Source of the DNA: Verrucomicrobiota bacterium
GTDB lineage: Bacteria > Verrucomicrobiota > Verrucomicrobiia > Verrucomicrobiales > DEV007
Length of the DNA: 45,765 nucleotides
Assembly: GCA_963205275.1 (NCBI GenBank)
Contig: CAUJIH010000005.1
Location: 1 to 45,765 of the forward strand
Reading direction: 5' to 3'
The notes below the pieces were generated by a model, which worked only from the letters and a program-made list of their open reading frames with translations, was not told the origin of the DNA and did no database searches. The number at the start of each line of letters is the position of its first letter. Within the stretch, counting starts at the first letter, position 1. A program made the translations under genes and the position numbers. Shown one piece after another: positions 33,553-41,451 of the stretch.

Positions 33553-34683
33553 TTACTGAACGGAGTCTGAATCAGGATGCTCTTTCGCTGGTGGTGTTGT
33601 CGCTGGTGGCGTTGTCTTTTCTTTCTGCGTGGCTCTGGGATTTACTGAGTGGGGCTTCGAGATACGAAAGTCGAATCGATCCAGTTTCATGGCTTCGAAT
33701 AGCTTCTGAGCCTCCATCGGTAGCGCATCTTTTCCTTTGGCGGGAGAATACGGCCCATCATAGATCGAATTTCCCTGTTTATCGCGGAGTTCTAGGCGAT
33801 ATACTTCGTTCTTCCGAGTTAAAGTCAGTTCACCTTCGTCATTGTTGATCCGAAGAACCCCTTCGTCTCCGAAGATGCGTAAGGGCAGCCCTGGACTTAC
33901 GCTTCCCTGAGGAGCGCGATTTTGTGGACGCTCAGGAGTCTTCGGAAGCCCCGGTGAGGTTGCTTCAGGGCGAGCTTCAGGAATGGTGTGCCCGCGCCGG
34001 TCACGCCAGTTCCGCTGCACGGGAGATTGTAGCTTCCGCGCTTCTCTGCGCAATTCCTCCAACCATTGTGGCGGAGCGAGCGGCATGGGAGGGATGGATT
34101 CGAAAACAGATCTGTTCGGCAGTAGAGGTTCATCAGTTTCATCCAAGATTGCAGTAAGGGTTCTCTCATTACCGTTCTGGATGACTGTGAATGAAACGGA
34201 ATCTCCCTTTGATTTCTCTCGAATCAGGAGAGCAAGGTGCTCGGGTGAGATCAGTCGTTGATCATCTAGGCGCAGCAGAATGTCGCTTTCTTGTATTCCA
34301 GATTTCGCAGCAGGTGAGTCAGGACTTACTTCGATCACCTGAATTCCGAATCCCTCGGGAATTCGAAGATGCTGCGCGAGCGCGGGAGGAACTGGAATCG
34401 TAGCCACTCCGAACCAAGCTCGCGTTCGATTCTGCTCGGATCGCTCCCTTGGATCAAGGCGTGATTCCGGATGGGGATGATTCTGATCGATACGAGGTCG
34501 ATCTTTCGGAACGCGCCCGCGCTTAGGCATTTCGGGCGGACTTTTCTTGCGTGCCGCCGGAGCTGTCTCATTCGGATGGGGCTTTGCAGGCGGGGGCACA
34601 GCCGCTTGGTTCTCCTGTTCAGCAAGGATCGGTTGAATCAAGGCGGTCGCTAGAACAAGACTGAGGATAAATGATGTTTTCAT
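33553..34683 (-). CDS. Exported PDZ-domain protein
   Basis: A 376-residue protein with a signal peptide (about 1-21, LVLATALIQPILA), a Pro/Lys/Arg-rich linker (about 22-95), one PDZ domain (about 96-190) and a long Pro-rich C-terminal part. The PDZ domain shows RAWFGVATIPVPPALAQHLR, then FGIQVIEVSPDSPAAKSGIQ and LLRLDDQRLISPEHLALLI, which fit the HtrA/tail-specific protease type of PDZ. No serine protease or metalloprotease domain is present. It may bind C-terminal peptides or modulate a partner protease in the periplasm. The 176-residue single-span membrane protein lies 60 bases upstream on the same strand. The ATG at 34683 gives the signal peptide; the frame is open further upstream without support. 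Confidence 0.85.
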   Translation of the reverse strand: MKTSFILSLVLATALIQPILAEQENQAAVPPPAKPHPNETAPAARKKSPPEMPKRGRVPKDRPRIDQNHPHPESRLDPRERSEQNRTRAWFGVATIPVPPALAQHLRIPEGFGIQVIEVSPDSPAAKSGIQESDILLRLDDQRLISPEHLALLIREKSKGDSVSFTVIQNGNERTLTAILDETDEPLLPNRSVFESIPPMPLAPPQWLEELRREARKLQSPVQRNWRDRRGHTIPEARPEATSPGLPKTPERPQNRAPQGSVSPGLPLRIFGDEGVLRINNDEGELTLTRKNEVYRLELRDKQGNSIYDGPYSPAKGKDALPMEAQKLFEAMKLDRFDFRISKPHSVNPRATQKEKTTPPATTPPAKEHPDSDSVQ

Positions 34684-34743
34684 TGGATTTAAACAAGAGA
34701 TTGCGATTACTAGAAGGAAGCCTGAAGGCAAGAAATCGGCTGA

Positions 34744-35274
34744 TCAGTCTGTCAGAAGTGGAATTAAAAATTCCTCTCTTTGTGGCTCAGTGTAATGAAT
34801 CTCCGTCCCAGTCTCTGCGTCGTGCCAGTGATAGGTATCCTGTGTTTCAACTTCGATTTTCTGACGCAGGCCTTCGTTTGTTTGAATTACGCCGCCGTTC
34901 GAGGCATTGATCATTGTACCGTGAGAGGTTACGGGTAATGGTTCGGAAAATGCAGTTGTATTCGTTATACGCTCTGGATTGACTGAGGTGTCAGAAATGC
35001 GCTGAGAATTGCCACTGCTGGCGATCTGCTTCGTCTTCGTCGAGCGTAAGGTGCCTACTTGATTGAAGAGAAATGCACCAGACAAAGCGAAACAGAACCC
35101 TGCCATGACGGCCAAGCGTTTCCAATGAATCGAAGTCACGCTTTGTTCAGCAACTGCTCTGTCCAAAGATCGAGCGAGTGATCGAAGCTGGGTTGTTTCG
35201 ATAGGGGCGGGCCTGATTCCCCGCAAGAGAGCTTCGAGTTCCTCGTCGCCAGGGTTTTTCGGATCTTCACTCAT
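34744..35274 (-). CDS. Single-span membrane protein, anti-sigma-like layout
   Basis: A 176-residue protein with a charged N-terminal region (about 1-50, EELEALLRGIRPAPIETTQ), one membrane helix (about 53-72, LAVMAGFCFALSGAFLFNQV) and a polar periplasmic tail. The arrangement, a short cytoplasmic helical part then one helix then a tail of about 100 residues, resembles anti-sigma factors and FecR-type sensors, but no zinc-binding anti-sigma motif (HxxxCxxC) is present and no sigma factor gene adjoins. The gene follows argH by 47 bases and precedes the PDZ gene by 60, so the pair probably shares a transcript. No family is recognised. Confidence 0.75.
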   Translation of the reverse strand: MSEDPKNPGDEELEALLRGIRPAPIETTQLRSLARSLDRAVAEQSVTSIHWKRLAVMAGFCFALSGAFLFNQVGTLRSTKTKQIASSGNSQRISDTSVNPERITNTTAFSEPLPVTSHGTMINASNGGVIQTNEGLRQKIEVETQDTYHWHDAETGTEIHYTEPQREEFLIPLLTD

Positions 35275-35321
35275 CTTTCCGAGTGTAGAGCGATGCAGGC
35301 GCGTGGTTTTGTCTCAGATTT

Positions 35322-36701
35322 TTAACAAAATGAAGACTGGGCTAAAGTCTCTTGCCAGCGAGTGATCTGGGCGTGCACATTGCTTGGGGACGGTGCTCCG
35401 GTGGCTCTCCGAGCCTCCAGAGCCGTCGTCAGATCCAGACATTGATGAACGTCCGCTTCGAAGGCAGGTGAAAATTGCCGATACTCTTCGAGTGTGATTT
35501 CCGGGAAAGACCTTTTCTCCAGAATGCTGAAAGCGGTAAGTTTCCCAATCACTTCGTGAGCTTCACGGAACGGAATTCCGTGCCGAACCAGATAATCGGC
35601 GAGATCGGTGGCGAGAAGGAAGGGATCGGAGGCGGCTCGTAGCGTATTCTCCGTACGGACTTTCGCGACAGTCATCATCTCGGCATACACCTCGAGAGCG
35701 AGCTTGATCTGATCGATTGAGTCGAAGAGCGGCTCCTTATCCTCCTGCAAGTCACGATTGTAGGTCATTGGCAGACCCTTGAGTGTTACAAGGAGGGATG
35801 TCAAATTGCCGATCAACCGCCCAGATTTTCCACGAGTTAACTCAGCGATGTCGGGATTCTTTTTCTGGGGCATGAGACTAGATCCTGTCGTATGCGCATC
35901 ACTCAGTTCGATGAAGGCAAACTCCGCCGTGGCCCAGAGAATCACGTCTTCGCTAAGTCGAGACAGATGGATGCCGGTCAGTGCGATGGAGAAAAGAAGT
36001 TCGGCGATGAAATCGCGGTCACTGACTGCGTCCATGCTGTTTTGCGTGACGGTGGAAAAGCCGAGTCGTTCGGCTACTTTCTCTCGATTAATGAGAATCG
36101 TAGATCCGGCGAGCGCCCCAGAGCCGAGCGGCATCACCTCGATGCGGCGCAATCCGTCGCGCAGACGCGCTTTGTCTCGTTCCAGCATCTCCAAGTATGC
36201 GAGCAGGTGGTGGGCAAAGAGCACGGGCTGCCCTCGCTGTAAGTGCGTATATCCAGGGAGAACAGTATCTGGATAACTAGCCGCCAGTCCTAACAGTGAC
36301 TTCTGTAGAGCGGAGATCCGATCCACGATCGCTCGAGTCTCCGCACGACAGTAGAGACGCACGTCAAGTGCGACCTGATCGTTGCGACTCCGGGCGGTGT
36401 GGAGTTTGGCGCCAGCAGCTCCGATTTTGTCCGTGAGCGCCTTCTCGATATTCATGTGAATATCTTCCAGATTCGTCTGAAAGTGGAATTCACCGTTCTC
36501 TATCTGGCGCTCGATCTCATGTAAACCATTTACGATCTGCCTTTCCTCTTCCTCTGTGAGTATTCCAGCGTCTAAAAGGCCGCCAGCGTGGGCGATGGAA
36601 CCTGCGATATCATGAGGGTACAGACGCCAGTCGTAGGAGATGGACTCTCCGTAGCGCTGCAAGAGGTTCGATGTCTCCGTTTGAAATCTGCCTTTCCACA
36701 T
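35322..36701 (-). CDS. argH: Argininosuccinate lyase
   Basis: A 459-residue enzyme that splits argininosuccinate to arginine and fumarate. The family signature GSSLMPQKKNPD is present, with the catalytic Ser in the mobile loop. Other blocks are KLHTARSRNDQVALD, GYTHLQRGQPVLFAHHLLAY and LKGLPMTYNRDLQEDKEPLF. The ATG at 36701 starts exactly at the family N-terminus (MWKGRFQ); the frame is open to 36821 but that part has no similarity. The gene stands without other arginine genes; fur lies 65 bases upstream and the membrane/PDZ pair downstream, all on the minus strand. Confidence 0.97.
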   Translation of the reverse strand: MWKGRFQTETSNLLQRYGESISYDWRLYPHDIAGSIAHAGGLLDAGILTEEEERQIVNGLHEIERQIENGEFHFQTNLEDIHMNIEKALTDKIGAAGAKLHTARSRNDQVALDVRLYCRAETRAIVDRISALQKSLLGLAASYPDTVLPGYTHLQRGQPVLFAHHLLAYLEMLERDKARLRDGLRRIEVMPLGSGALAGSTILINREKVAERLGFSTVTQNSMDAVSDRDFIAELLFSIALTGIHLSRLSEDVILWATAEFAFIELSDAHTTGSSLMPQKKNPDIAELTRGKSGRLIGNLTSLLVTLKGLPMTYNRDLQEDKEPLFDSIDQIKLALEVYAEMMTVAKVRTENTLRAASDPFLLATDLADYLVRHGIPFREAHEVIGKLTAFSILEKRSFPEITLEEYRQFSPAFEADVHQCLDLTTALEARRATGAPSPSNVHAQITRWQETLAQSSFC

Positions 36702-36766
36702 GTTGTTGATTCGCGCCGGGAAAGCGCTCTGGCAAGCGAGATTTTTCGGGGTTGAGTAAGAGTTGC

Positions 36767-37261
36767 TCAGGACTGTCCGGATGGGCGCTTTCCGAGGCGT
36801 TGTTCGATCAGATTCTCGCAAAATCCATCTTTCCGAAGACGATCACAGCAGGCCTCTATCCGCATCGATTTCGATGTGGGGCGAAATCCCAGACGCCGAG
36901 TGATGCAGTCGATCAGCATGGTGATGTGGTCGTCTTCGAACTCTATGATTTTGTCACAGTCTATGCAAATCAGGTGATTGTGATGAGGAGAATCGAGAAA
37001 GTTGGGATCATATACACGCTCGTCGCGACCGAGATCGATTTCGCGAAGCAGTCCACACTCGACGAGCAGGGCGATGGTGCGATATAGCGTGGCTCGCGAT
37101 GTCTTGGGATCGAGTCGTCGCGCCTTTTCCAGCAGTTCTTCTGCTGTAAAATGATCGTCGCTCGCGAAGGCTGCTTCGACAATGATGTCTCTCTGTCCCG
37201 TGCGACGCATTCCCTTTTTGAGAAGGTAGGCATCAAAGCGATCTTTAATTTCTCGATTCAT
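36767..37261 (-). CDS. fur: Ferric uptake regulator family protein
   Basis: A 164-residue Fur-family repressor. The winged helix (about 1-85) contains KGMRRTGQRDIIVEAAF and the recognition helix SRATLYRTIALLVECGLL. The metal and dimer region has HHNHLICIDCDKIIEFEDDH (residues 93-112) with His93-His94-His96, the CxxC pair Cys99/Cys102 and the IEF stretch, as in Fur. The C-terminal tail carries Cys138, Cys139 and Cys148 (ACCDRLRKDGFC), which may replace the usual second CxxC pair. Fur, rather than PerR or Zur, is the best guess from the HHxHxxCxxC pattern. The ATG at 37261 directly follows AGG. A palindrome at 37311-37338 in the divergent spacer could be its operator. Confidence 0.92.
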   Translation of the reverse strand: MNREIKDRFDAYLLKKGMRRTGQRDIIVEAAFASDDHFTAEELLEKARRLDPKTSRATLYRTIALLVECGLLREIDLGRDERVYDPNFLDSPHHNHLICIDCDKIIEFEDDHITMLIDCITRRLGFRPTSKSMRIEACCDRLRKDGFCENLIEQRLGKRPSGQS

Positions 37262-37310
37262 CCTGTCTGATTTGAATATAGTGGCGATGGAGCGAATTGG
37301 AATTTGAGAT

Positions 37311-37338
37311 ATAATGATACGCCCTGCATTGTCATTAT
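37311..37338. promoter_or_regulatory. Palindrome in the fur-manA spacer, possible Fur-type operator
   Basis: ATAATGA (37311-37317) and TCATTAT (37332-37338) are exact inverted copies separated by 14 bases. ATAATGA is the half-site found in the classical Fur box, but the spacing here is much longer than in the 19-bp box. The right arm overlaps the manA start codon (37337-37339) and the left arm lies 49 bases upstream of the fur start. Autoregulation of fur is plausible but unproven. Confidence 0.35.
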
Positions 37339-38302
37339 GTCCGTTTCCATTCCGTCTTGTATCCGATTTACTCCTGTTTATCAAACCCGAGTTTGGGGTG
37401 GGCGTCTTTTAGAGACTCGATTGGGCCGTGAATTACCTGATTCAGAGTTCCCTTACGGAGAATCGTGGGACGTTTCTGCTCGCGAGGAAGCCGATTGTGA
37501 GGTTTCTGCCGGGAGTCTTCAGGGAAAAAGATTATCTGAACTGTGGTCTGATCGTACTCTGAGATCGGCGATTTTCGGAGAAAAGGCACCTGAATCGGAT
37601 CGCTTTCCCTTGCTTTGCAAAATCCTTGATGCTCGCGAAAAGTTATCGATTCAGGTACATCCTCCAGCAGAGTTGGCGAAAGAGCTGGGGGGAGATTCGA
37701 AGACTGAGGTCTGGTACATCGCTGATGCCGAGCCAGGAGCGGTCCTTTATGTCGGGTTGAAGGGCGGAGTTGATCGGGCAGCTTTTCGCCGGGCACTGGA
37801 AACAGGAGATGTGGAGCATTGCGTGCATCTCTTGCCGGTATCGGCGGGGCAGTTTATTTTTATTCCCAGTGGACGACTCCATGCGATCGGAGCGGGTTTG
37901 ATGATCTACGAAATCCAGCAGAACTCGGATACTACCTATCGCGTATTCGACTGGAATCGAGTCGGAATCGACGGACGACTGCGCACCCTCCATGTCGAGG
38001 AGTCTCTCCGATGCATTGACTTTTCCGATGTGGAACCGGAGATGGATCGTATTGACGGAAATGTGATCGTGGATTGCGAACACTTTCGCCTAGAGAAGCA
38101 TTCGATTCGGGCCGGAGAATCGATTGCTCAAGCGATACAGGAGCGATTTGCGATTCTGACGATCATTTCGGGAGCGGTGAGTGGAGGCGATACTTTGATG
38201 AAAGAAGGAGACTTCGCCATCATTCCAGTCGGAAGCTACGCTGATCTGATCGCAGATGGTGATACGGAGATTTTGATCACCACTTGGGGTGGGAATGGCT
38301 GA
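37337..38302 (+). CDS. manA: Mannose-6-phosphate isomerase, class I
   Basis: A 321-residue zinc enzyme that interconverts mannose 6-phosphate and fructose 6-phosphate, feeding GDP-mannose and surface polysaccharides. It opens IRFTPVYQTRVWGGRLL, with YGESWDVSARE. The metal ligands are visible in KLSIQVHPPAELA (Gln, His), KTEVWYI (Glu) and IFIPSGRLHAIGAG (His). The catalytic Arg region is QNSDTTYRVFDWNR. Length matches the short bacterial (Bacillus ManA-like) form. The ATG at 37337 fits the family; a TTG at 37304 is in frame. The gene is divergent from fur and convergent with kdsD, 27 bases away. Confidence 0.95.
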   Translation: MSVSIPSCIRFTPVYQTRVWGGRLLETRLGRELPDSEFPYGESWDVSAREEADCEVSAGSLQGKRLSELWSDRTLRSAIFGEKAPESDRFPLLCKILDAREKLSIQVHPPAELAKELGGDSKTEVWYIADAEPGAVLYVGLKGGVDRAAFRRALETGDVEHCVHLLPVSAGQFIFIPSGRLHAIGAGLMIYEIQQNSDTTYRVFDWNRVGIDGRLRTLHVEESLRCIDFSDVEPEMDRIDGNVIVDCEHFRLEKHSIRAGESIAQAIQERFAILTIISGAVSGGDTLMKEGDFAIIPVGSYADLIADGDTEILITTWGGNG

Positions 38303-38329
38303 GGGGACAGATAACGCATACTCAGCGAG

Positions 38330-39304
38330 TTATACGACCTGGTGATGGGTTAGATCCTGAACGTCAATGATCCCGACTGGGCGTAAATCATCGTCCACGA
38401 CGGGAAGATCATCGATGCGGAGACCTTCCAGTAGTCGGAGCACCTCGCCGACCAGCTTTTGCTGATGGATAAACTTCGGATGAGCCGTCATATACTCGCC
38501 GACAGGCTTTTTCCCGATTTCCGCTCCATCTGTGCCGAAGGTGCGTGCGAAGTCCCCTTGGGTAAATATCCCCGCCAGAAGTCCATTTGCGTCGACGATC
38601 ACCACCGCACCGGCACGAGCGTGCGTCATGCGAGAGATCGTCTCGCGTATGCTGAGATCAGGCGTGACGATGACGAGATCCTCTCCCTTGCGCATGATGT
38701 CGCAGGCTCGCAATAGTAACGCACGTCCTAGGGAGCCACCGGGATGAAGCTCGGCGAAATGCTCGCGGGTAAAGCCTCGTGCTTCCAGTAGCACCATGGC
38801 TAGAGCATCTCCCATCACCAGAGCGTTGGTGGTGCTCGAGGTCGGTGCGAGATTGAGTGGGCAGGCTTCTCGCTGCACTTGGACATTAAGTACGCAGTCA
38901 GAGGCTCGTGCTAATGTGGAGGTGGGTTTTCCCGTGATCGCGATCAACCGTGCTCCGCGACGCTTCAGATAGGGTAGCAAGGTGAGCATTTCTTCGGTTT
39001 CTCCAGAGTAGCTCAATGCCAGCACGCTGTCTCCCGCATTGACAAGTCCCAGATCACCGTGGATCGCGTCTTGGGAATCGAGCACGATCGCTGGAGCACC
39101 TGTCGAGCAAAGCGTGGCGGCCAGCTTTCGCCCGATGTGCCCAGATTTCCCTACCCCCACTACGAGAATTTTTGCTCCACTCTCCGTCGTTTCGCGCAGG
39201 ATCGATACAGCAGTGGCGAATGAGTCGTCTAGTTGATCATGAAGACGACGAAGTTCCTCGATTTCGAGAAAGATCACGCGTCGGGCTTGTTCGAGAAAAT
39301 CCAT
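38330..39304 (-). CDS. kdsD: Arabinose-5-phosphate isomerase (KdsD/GutQ family)
   Basis: A 324-residue protein with a SIS sugar-isomerase domain (about 40-175) and two CBS domains (about 205-320). The SIS domain has LVVGVGKSGHIGRKLAATL and VLALSYSGETEEML. The segment LHPGGSLGRALL joins to the first CBS domain, which has REACPLNLAPTSSTTNALVMGD just upstream in the SIS part, a typical Asn/Thr/Ser block of this family. It makes arabinose 5-phosphate, the precursor of Kdo in lipopolysaccharide, consistent with lpxD in the window. The CBS pair may bind a nucleotide regulator. It is not next to other Kdo genes. Confidence 0.95.
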   Translation of the reverse strand: MDFLEQARRVIFLEIEELRRLHDQLDDSFATAVSILRETTESGAKILVVGVGKSGHIGRKLAATLCSTGAPAIVLDSQDAIHGDLGLVNAGDSVLALSYSGETEEMLTLLPYLKRRGARLIAITGKPTSTLARASDCVLNVQVQREACPLNLAPTSSTTNALVMGDALAMVLLEARGFTREHFAELHPGGSLGRALLLRACDIMRKGEDLVIVTPDLSIRETISRMTHARAGAVVIVDANGLLAGIFTQGDFARTFGTDGAEIGKKPVGEYMTAHPKFIHQQKLVGEVLRLLEGLRIDDLPVVDDDLRPVGIIDVQDLTHHQVV

Positions 39305-39468
39305 GAGAAACGAAGGAGTGTAAAAAGGAAAAATTGAGAGGATATGGCGTTCTCATCGAACTTTCTTCGTGTTATTCAGAATGCGCAAGCTTGGATCGGT
39401 CAGGAGAGATGCGAGAGTCGATTGAAAAGAATCGTCGAGTTTTGCTTCGACACTTCCGGTTTCCTATC

Positions 39469-40413
39469 TCATGGAGCGAGCCTCTCCGCCTGCATACTCA
39501 GTGCCCGCACCTCCATCGCAGCATCGAATGTGCCGGGGAGTTCCCAGCCCATATTCATTCCTCCGAGCGCATAGTCAGCGATGTCCTTCGAGTCGCTGAG
39601 ATAGCCTCCTGCCCAGGCTTCTGTCAGTGCCTCAATCATCAGCGGGCGCAGATCGCGGTCTACTCTTCCCCATGTGCCCTCGTGAAGGCTGTGATCGAGG
39701 AATTTTTCTCCACCGAGCGTATAGATATATTTACCGGCTCCCAGAAATTCACGGGCTTTGTGCTGTTTCGAAAAAGCAGATCGGTTATCGTATAAGGGGA
39801 CTCCGAACCAGAGATAATCACCGTAGCCCACTGATTGGCGATTTCGATTTTGTAGAGTGAAGAAGATCTGAAACTGGGCAGCATGGCGGCGTGGATCGTG
39901 GTCGCCCTGATGAAGGTTGGTGCATCGTACGAGTTTCGCTTCGACGTGGAAGCGGAGGGATTTTAACTCGGAGAGGAACGGAGCATTCCGGAATCGCTGC
40001 TCAGCCAGCAGATGTATCCAAGGATCAGATTTTTCTCGTGCTTTTGACCCATATTCCGCTCCGCTGTTTGCTGCAAGAAGGAGGGTGCCCGACTCTCCAT
40101 TGATTACGACAGATTTCGCCCGATTTTCGCAGGTAATTTGATTTTCTCTTCGGATCGCTGTTGTCGGATCGAGAGGAAATTGACTGTTCCACTGAGCCAG
40201 TTTCCAGAGAGGACTGGCACCCGCCGAGAAGCCGAGCAGTGTTCCATACGGAACCTGTTTTCTAGGCGCGGGTTCCATGAGAGTGAGTCCGGCTTTGAAC
40301 ATCGAATCGCCTATCAGGTCTTCGCCAGCGAGATGTGCCGTGGTTACAGGAATGGAGAAACCGAAAATGCTGAGAAGAAGGGGTAGGGCGCTCAGAGGAT
40401 GAAGTGAAATCAT
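39469..40413 (-). CDS. Exported protein of unknown function
   Basis: A 314-residue protein with a signal peptide (about 1-26, PLLLSIFGFSIPVTTA). The mature part looks like a beta-rich binding or hydrolase fold: strands such as LKSLRFHVEAKLVRCTNL and QFQIFFTLQNRNRQS alternate with loops, and aromatic segments (YGDYLWFGVPLYDNR, GAGKYIYTLGG) are frequent, as in carbohydrate-binding or concanavalin-like domains. The C-terminal part (EALTEAWAGGYLSDSKDI, YALGGMNMGWELPGTFDAAM) seems helical. I cannot assign a family, so the function is open. It is divergent from the DoxX gene, whose nearest start (ATG 40444) is only 30 bases away. Confidence 0.7.
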   Translation of the reverse strand: MISLHPLSALPLLLSIFGFSIPVTTAHLAGEDLIGDSMFKAGLTLMEPAPRKQVPYGTLLGFSAGASPLWKLAQWNSQFPLDPTTAIRRENQITCENRAKSVVINGESGTLLLAANSGAEYGSKAREKSDPWIHLLAEQRFRNAPFLSELKSLRFHVEAKLVRCTNLHQGDHDPRRHAAQFQIFFTLQNRNRQSVGYGDYLWFGVPLYDNRSAFSKQHKAREFLGAGKYIYTLGGEKFLDHSLHEGTWGRVDRDLRPLMIEALTEAWAGGYLSDSKDIADYALGGMNMGWELPGTFDAAMEVRALSMQAERLAP

Positions 40414-40509
40414 CGAAAAACGGGTGATCTCATCCTCGGATGAATGCCGAAAGAATCAAGTTCCTTTAGGATGCTTGCTTTCTATGGGAGTTTCTCTATA
40501 CTCTCGGCT

Positions 40510-40908
40510 ATGGCATTTTTTCCTATCCCCTCTTCTTGGCAAGGCAAGGTTCTGTCTCTTCTTCGCATGATTTCTGCTGCCGATCTCATGCAGCATGGTG
40601 GACAAAAGATGTTCGGATTTCCGCAGGTTGGACAGGGTCAGTTTCAGATCTTTTCACTGATGGGCCTGGCTGGGGTATTGGAACTCTTCGGCGGATTGCT
40701 GCTGCTCGTCGGACTCTTTACGCGCAAAGTTGCTTTTGTCCTCTCCGGATTTATGGCGGTAGCGTATTTCATGCATCATGCACCTGGCAGCGTTTGGCCC
40801 TTGGTGAATGGCGGCGAGTTGTCCGTGATCCTCTGCTTTGTTTATCTGTTCCTTTCTGCTGCAGGAGGCGGGGACTGGAGTCTGGATAAGAAGTTGCGCA
40901 AAGGGTAA
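40510..40908 (+). CDS. DoxX family membrane protein
   Basis: A 132-residue protein with four membrane helices. It carries the DoxX opening LSLLRMISAADLMQHGGQKMFGFP and GVLELFGGLLLLVGLFTRKV. DoxX proteins occur in membranes with respiratory, thiol-stress or quinone-related partners in the studied cases, but the family is broad. The chosen ATG at 40510 gives the standard N-terminus; the ATG at 40444 adds 22 residues with a further hydrophobic stretch. The DUF2288 gene follows 30 bases downstream and is likely co-transcribed. Confidence 0.88.
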   Translation: MAFFPIPSSWQGKVLSLLRMISAADLMQHGGQKMFGFPQVGQGQFQIFSLMGLAGVLELFGGLLLLVGLFTRKVAFVLSGFMAVAYFMHHAPGSVWPLVNGGELSVILCFVYLFLSAAGGGDWSLDKKLRKG

Positions 40909-40938
40909 GTAGCTCACTCTCTGTGATCCGTATAGCGT

Positions 40939-41298
40939 ATGATTTCTGATCCCGACGCGATGCGTTACGGCATGATCGGCGACGATCTGCGTTCTCTGTC
41001 GGAAAAACTGGAGAAATATACGGGAGAAATCTGCTGGGAATATCTGCGTCCGCACTATGCGCACGGGGCCTTGGTGTGGGTAGATTCGAGCTTATCGCTG
41101 ACGGAGGTGGGGCGGGCCTTTTCCGAAGACGATACCGAACAGGTCTCTCTGTGGCGACGTTCTGGCGACATTCTCCTTCCTTCTGATCTTCACGCCCAGT
41201 ATTGGAATGACGCGCAGTCACGCTTCCTGGCCATAGTCGTGTCGCCTTTTGTTTTGATCCAGGATATTCCCTCGGGCGAGGAAGATACGGCATCGTGA
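40939..41298 (+). CDS. DUF2288 family protein
   Basis: A 119-residue soluble protein that fits DUF2288: DDLRSLSEKLEKYTGEICWE near the start, then LVWVDSSLSLTEVGRAFSED, VSLWRRSGDILLPSD and FLAIVVSPFVLIQDI. The family is a compact domain of unknown function found in proteobacteria, cyanobacteria and others. No signal peptide or metal motif is evident. The gene follows DoxX on the same strand and is followed at once by a short tandem repeat. Confidence 0.82.
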   Translation: MISDPDAMRYGMIGDDLRSLSEKLEKYTGEICWEYLRPHYAHGALVWVDSSLSLTEVGRAFSEDDTEQVSLWRRSGDILLPSDLHAQYWNDAQSRFLAIVVSPFVLIQDIPSGEEDTAS

Positions 41299-41326
41299 GC
41301 ACCCCGGCGGGTGATGGTCACGAGAG

Positions 41327-41377
41327 GCAAGAGCCACGTCTGCGCAAGAGCCACGTCTGCGCAAGAGCTACGTCTGC
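41327..41377 (+). repeat. Three tandem copies of a 17-base unit
   Basis: The unit gcaagagccacgtctgc occurs at 41327-41343, 41344-41360 and, with one C-to-T change, at 41361-41377. It lies in the convergent spacer between the DUF2288 gene and the PVC-type gene. It has no spacers, so it is not a CRISPR array. Confidence 0.9.
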
Positions 41378-41451
41378 CTATGCCTACGCAAATTTGAAAG
41401 ACCAGAGCAGAGTAGAGTAGACTCTCATTCCTTTTAATTATTACAATTCTC

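Noticed and set aside
34744..35274. Classical zinc-containing anti-sigma factor
   Set aside because: No HxxxCxxC motif is present and no sigma factor gene adjoins, so only the layout is similar.
41327..41377. Tandem 17-base units considered as a CRISPR array
   Set aside because: The units are directly adjacent without spacers and there are no cas genes.
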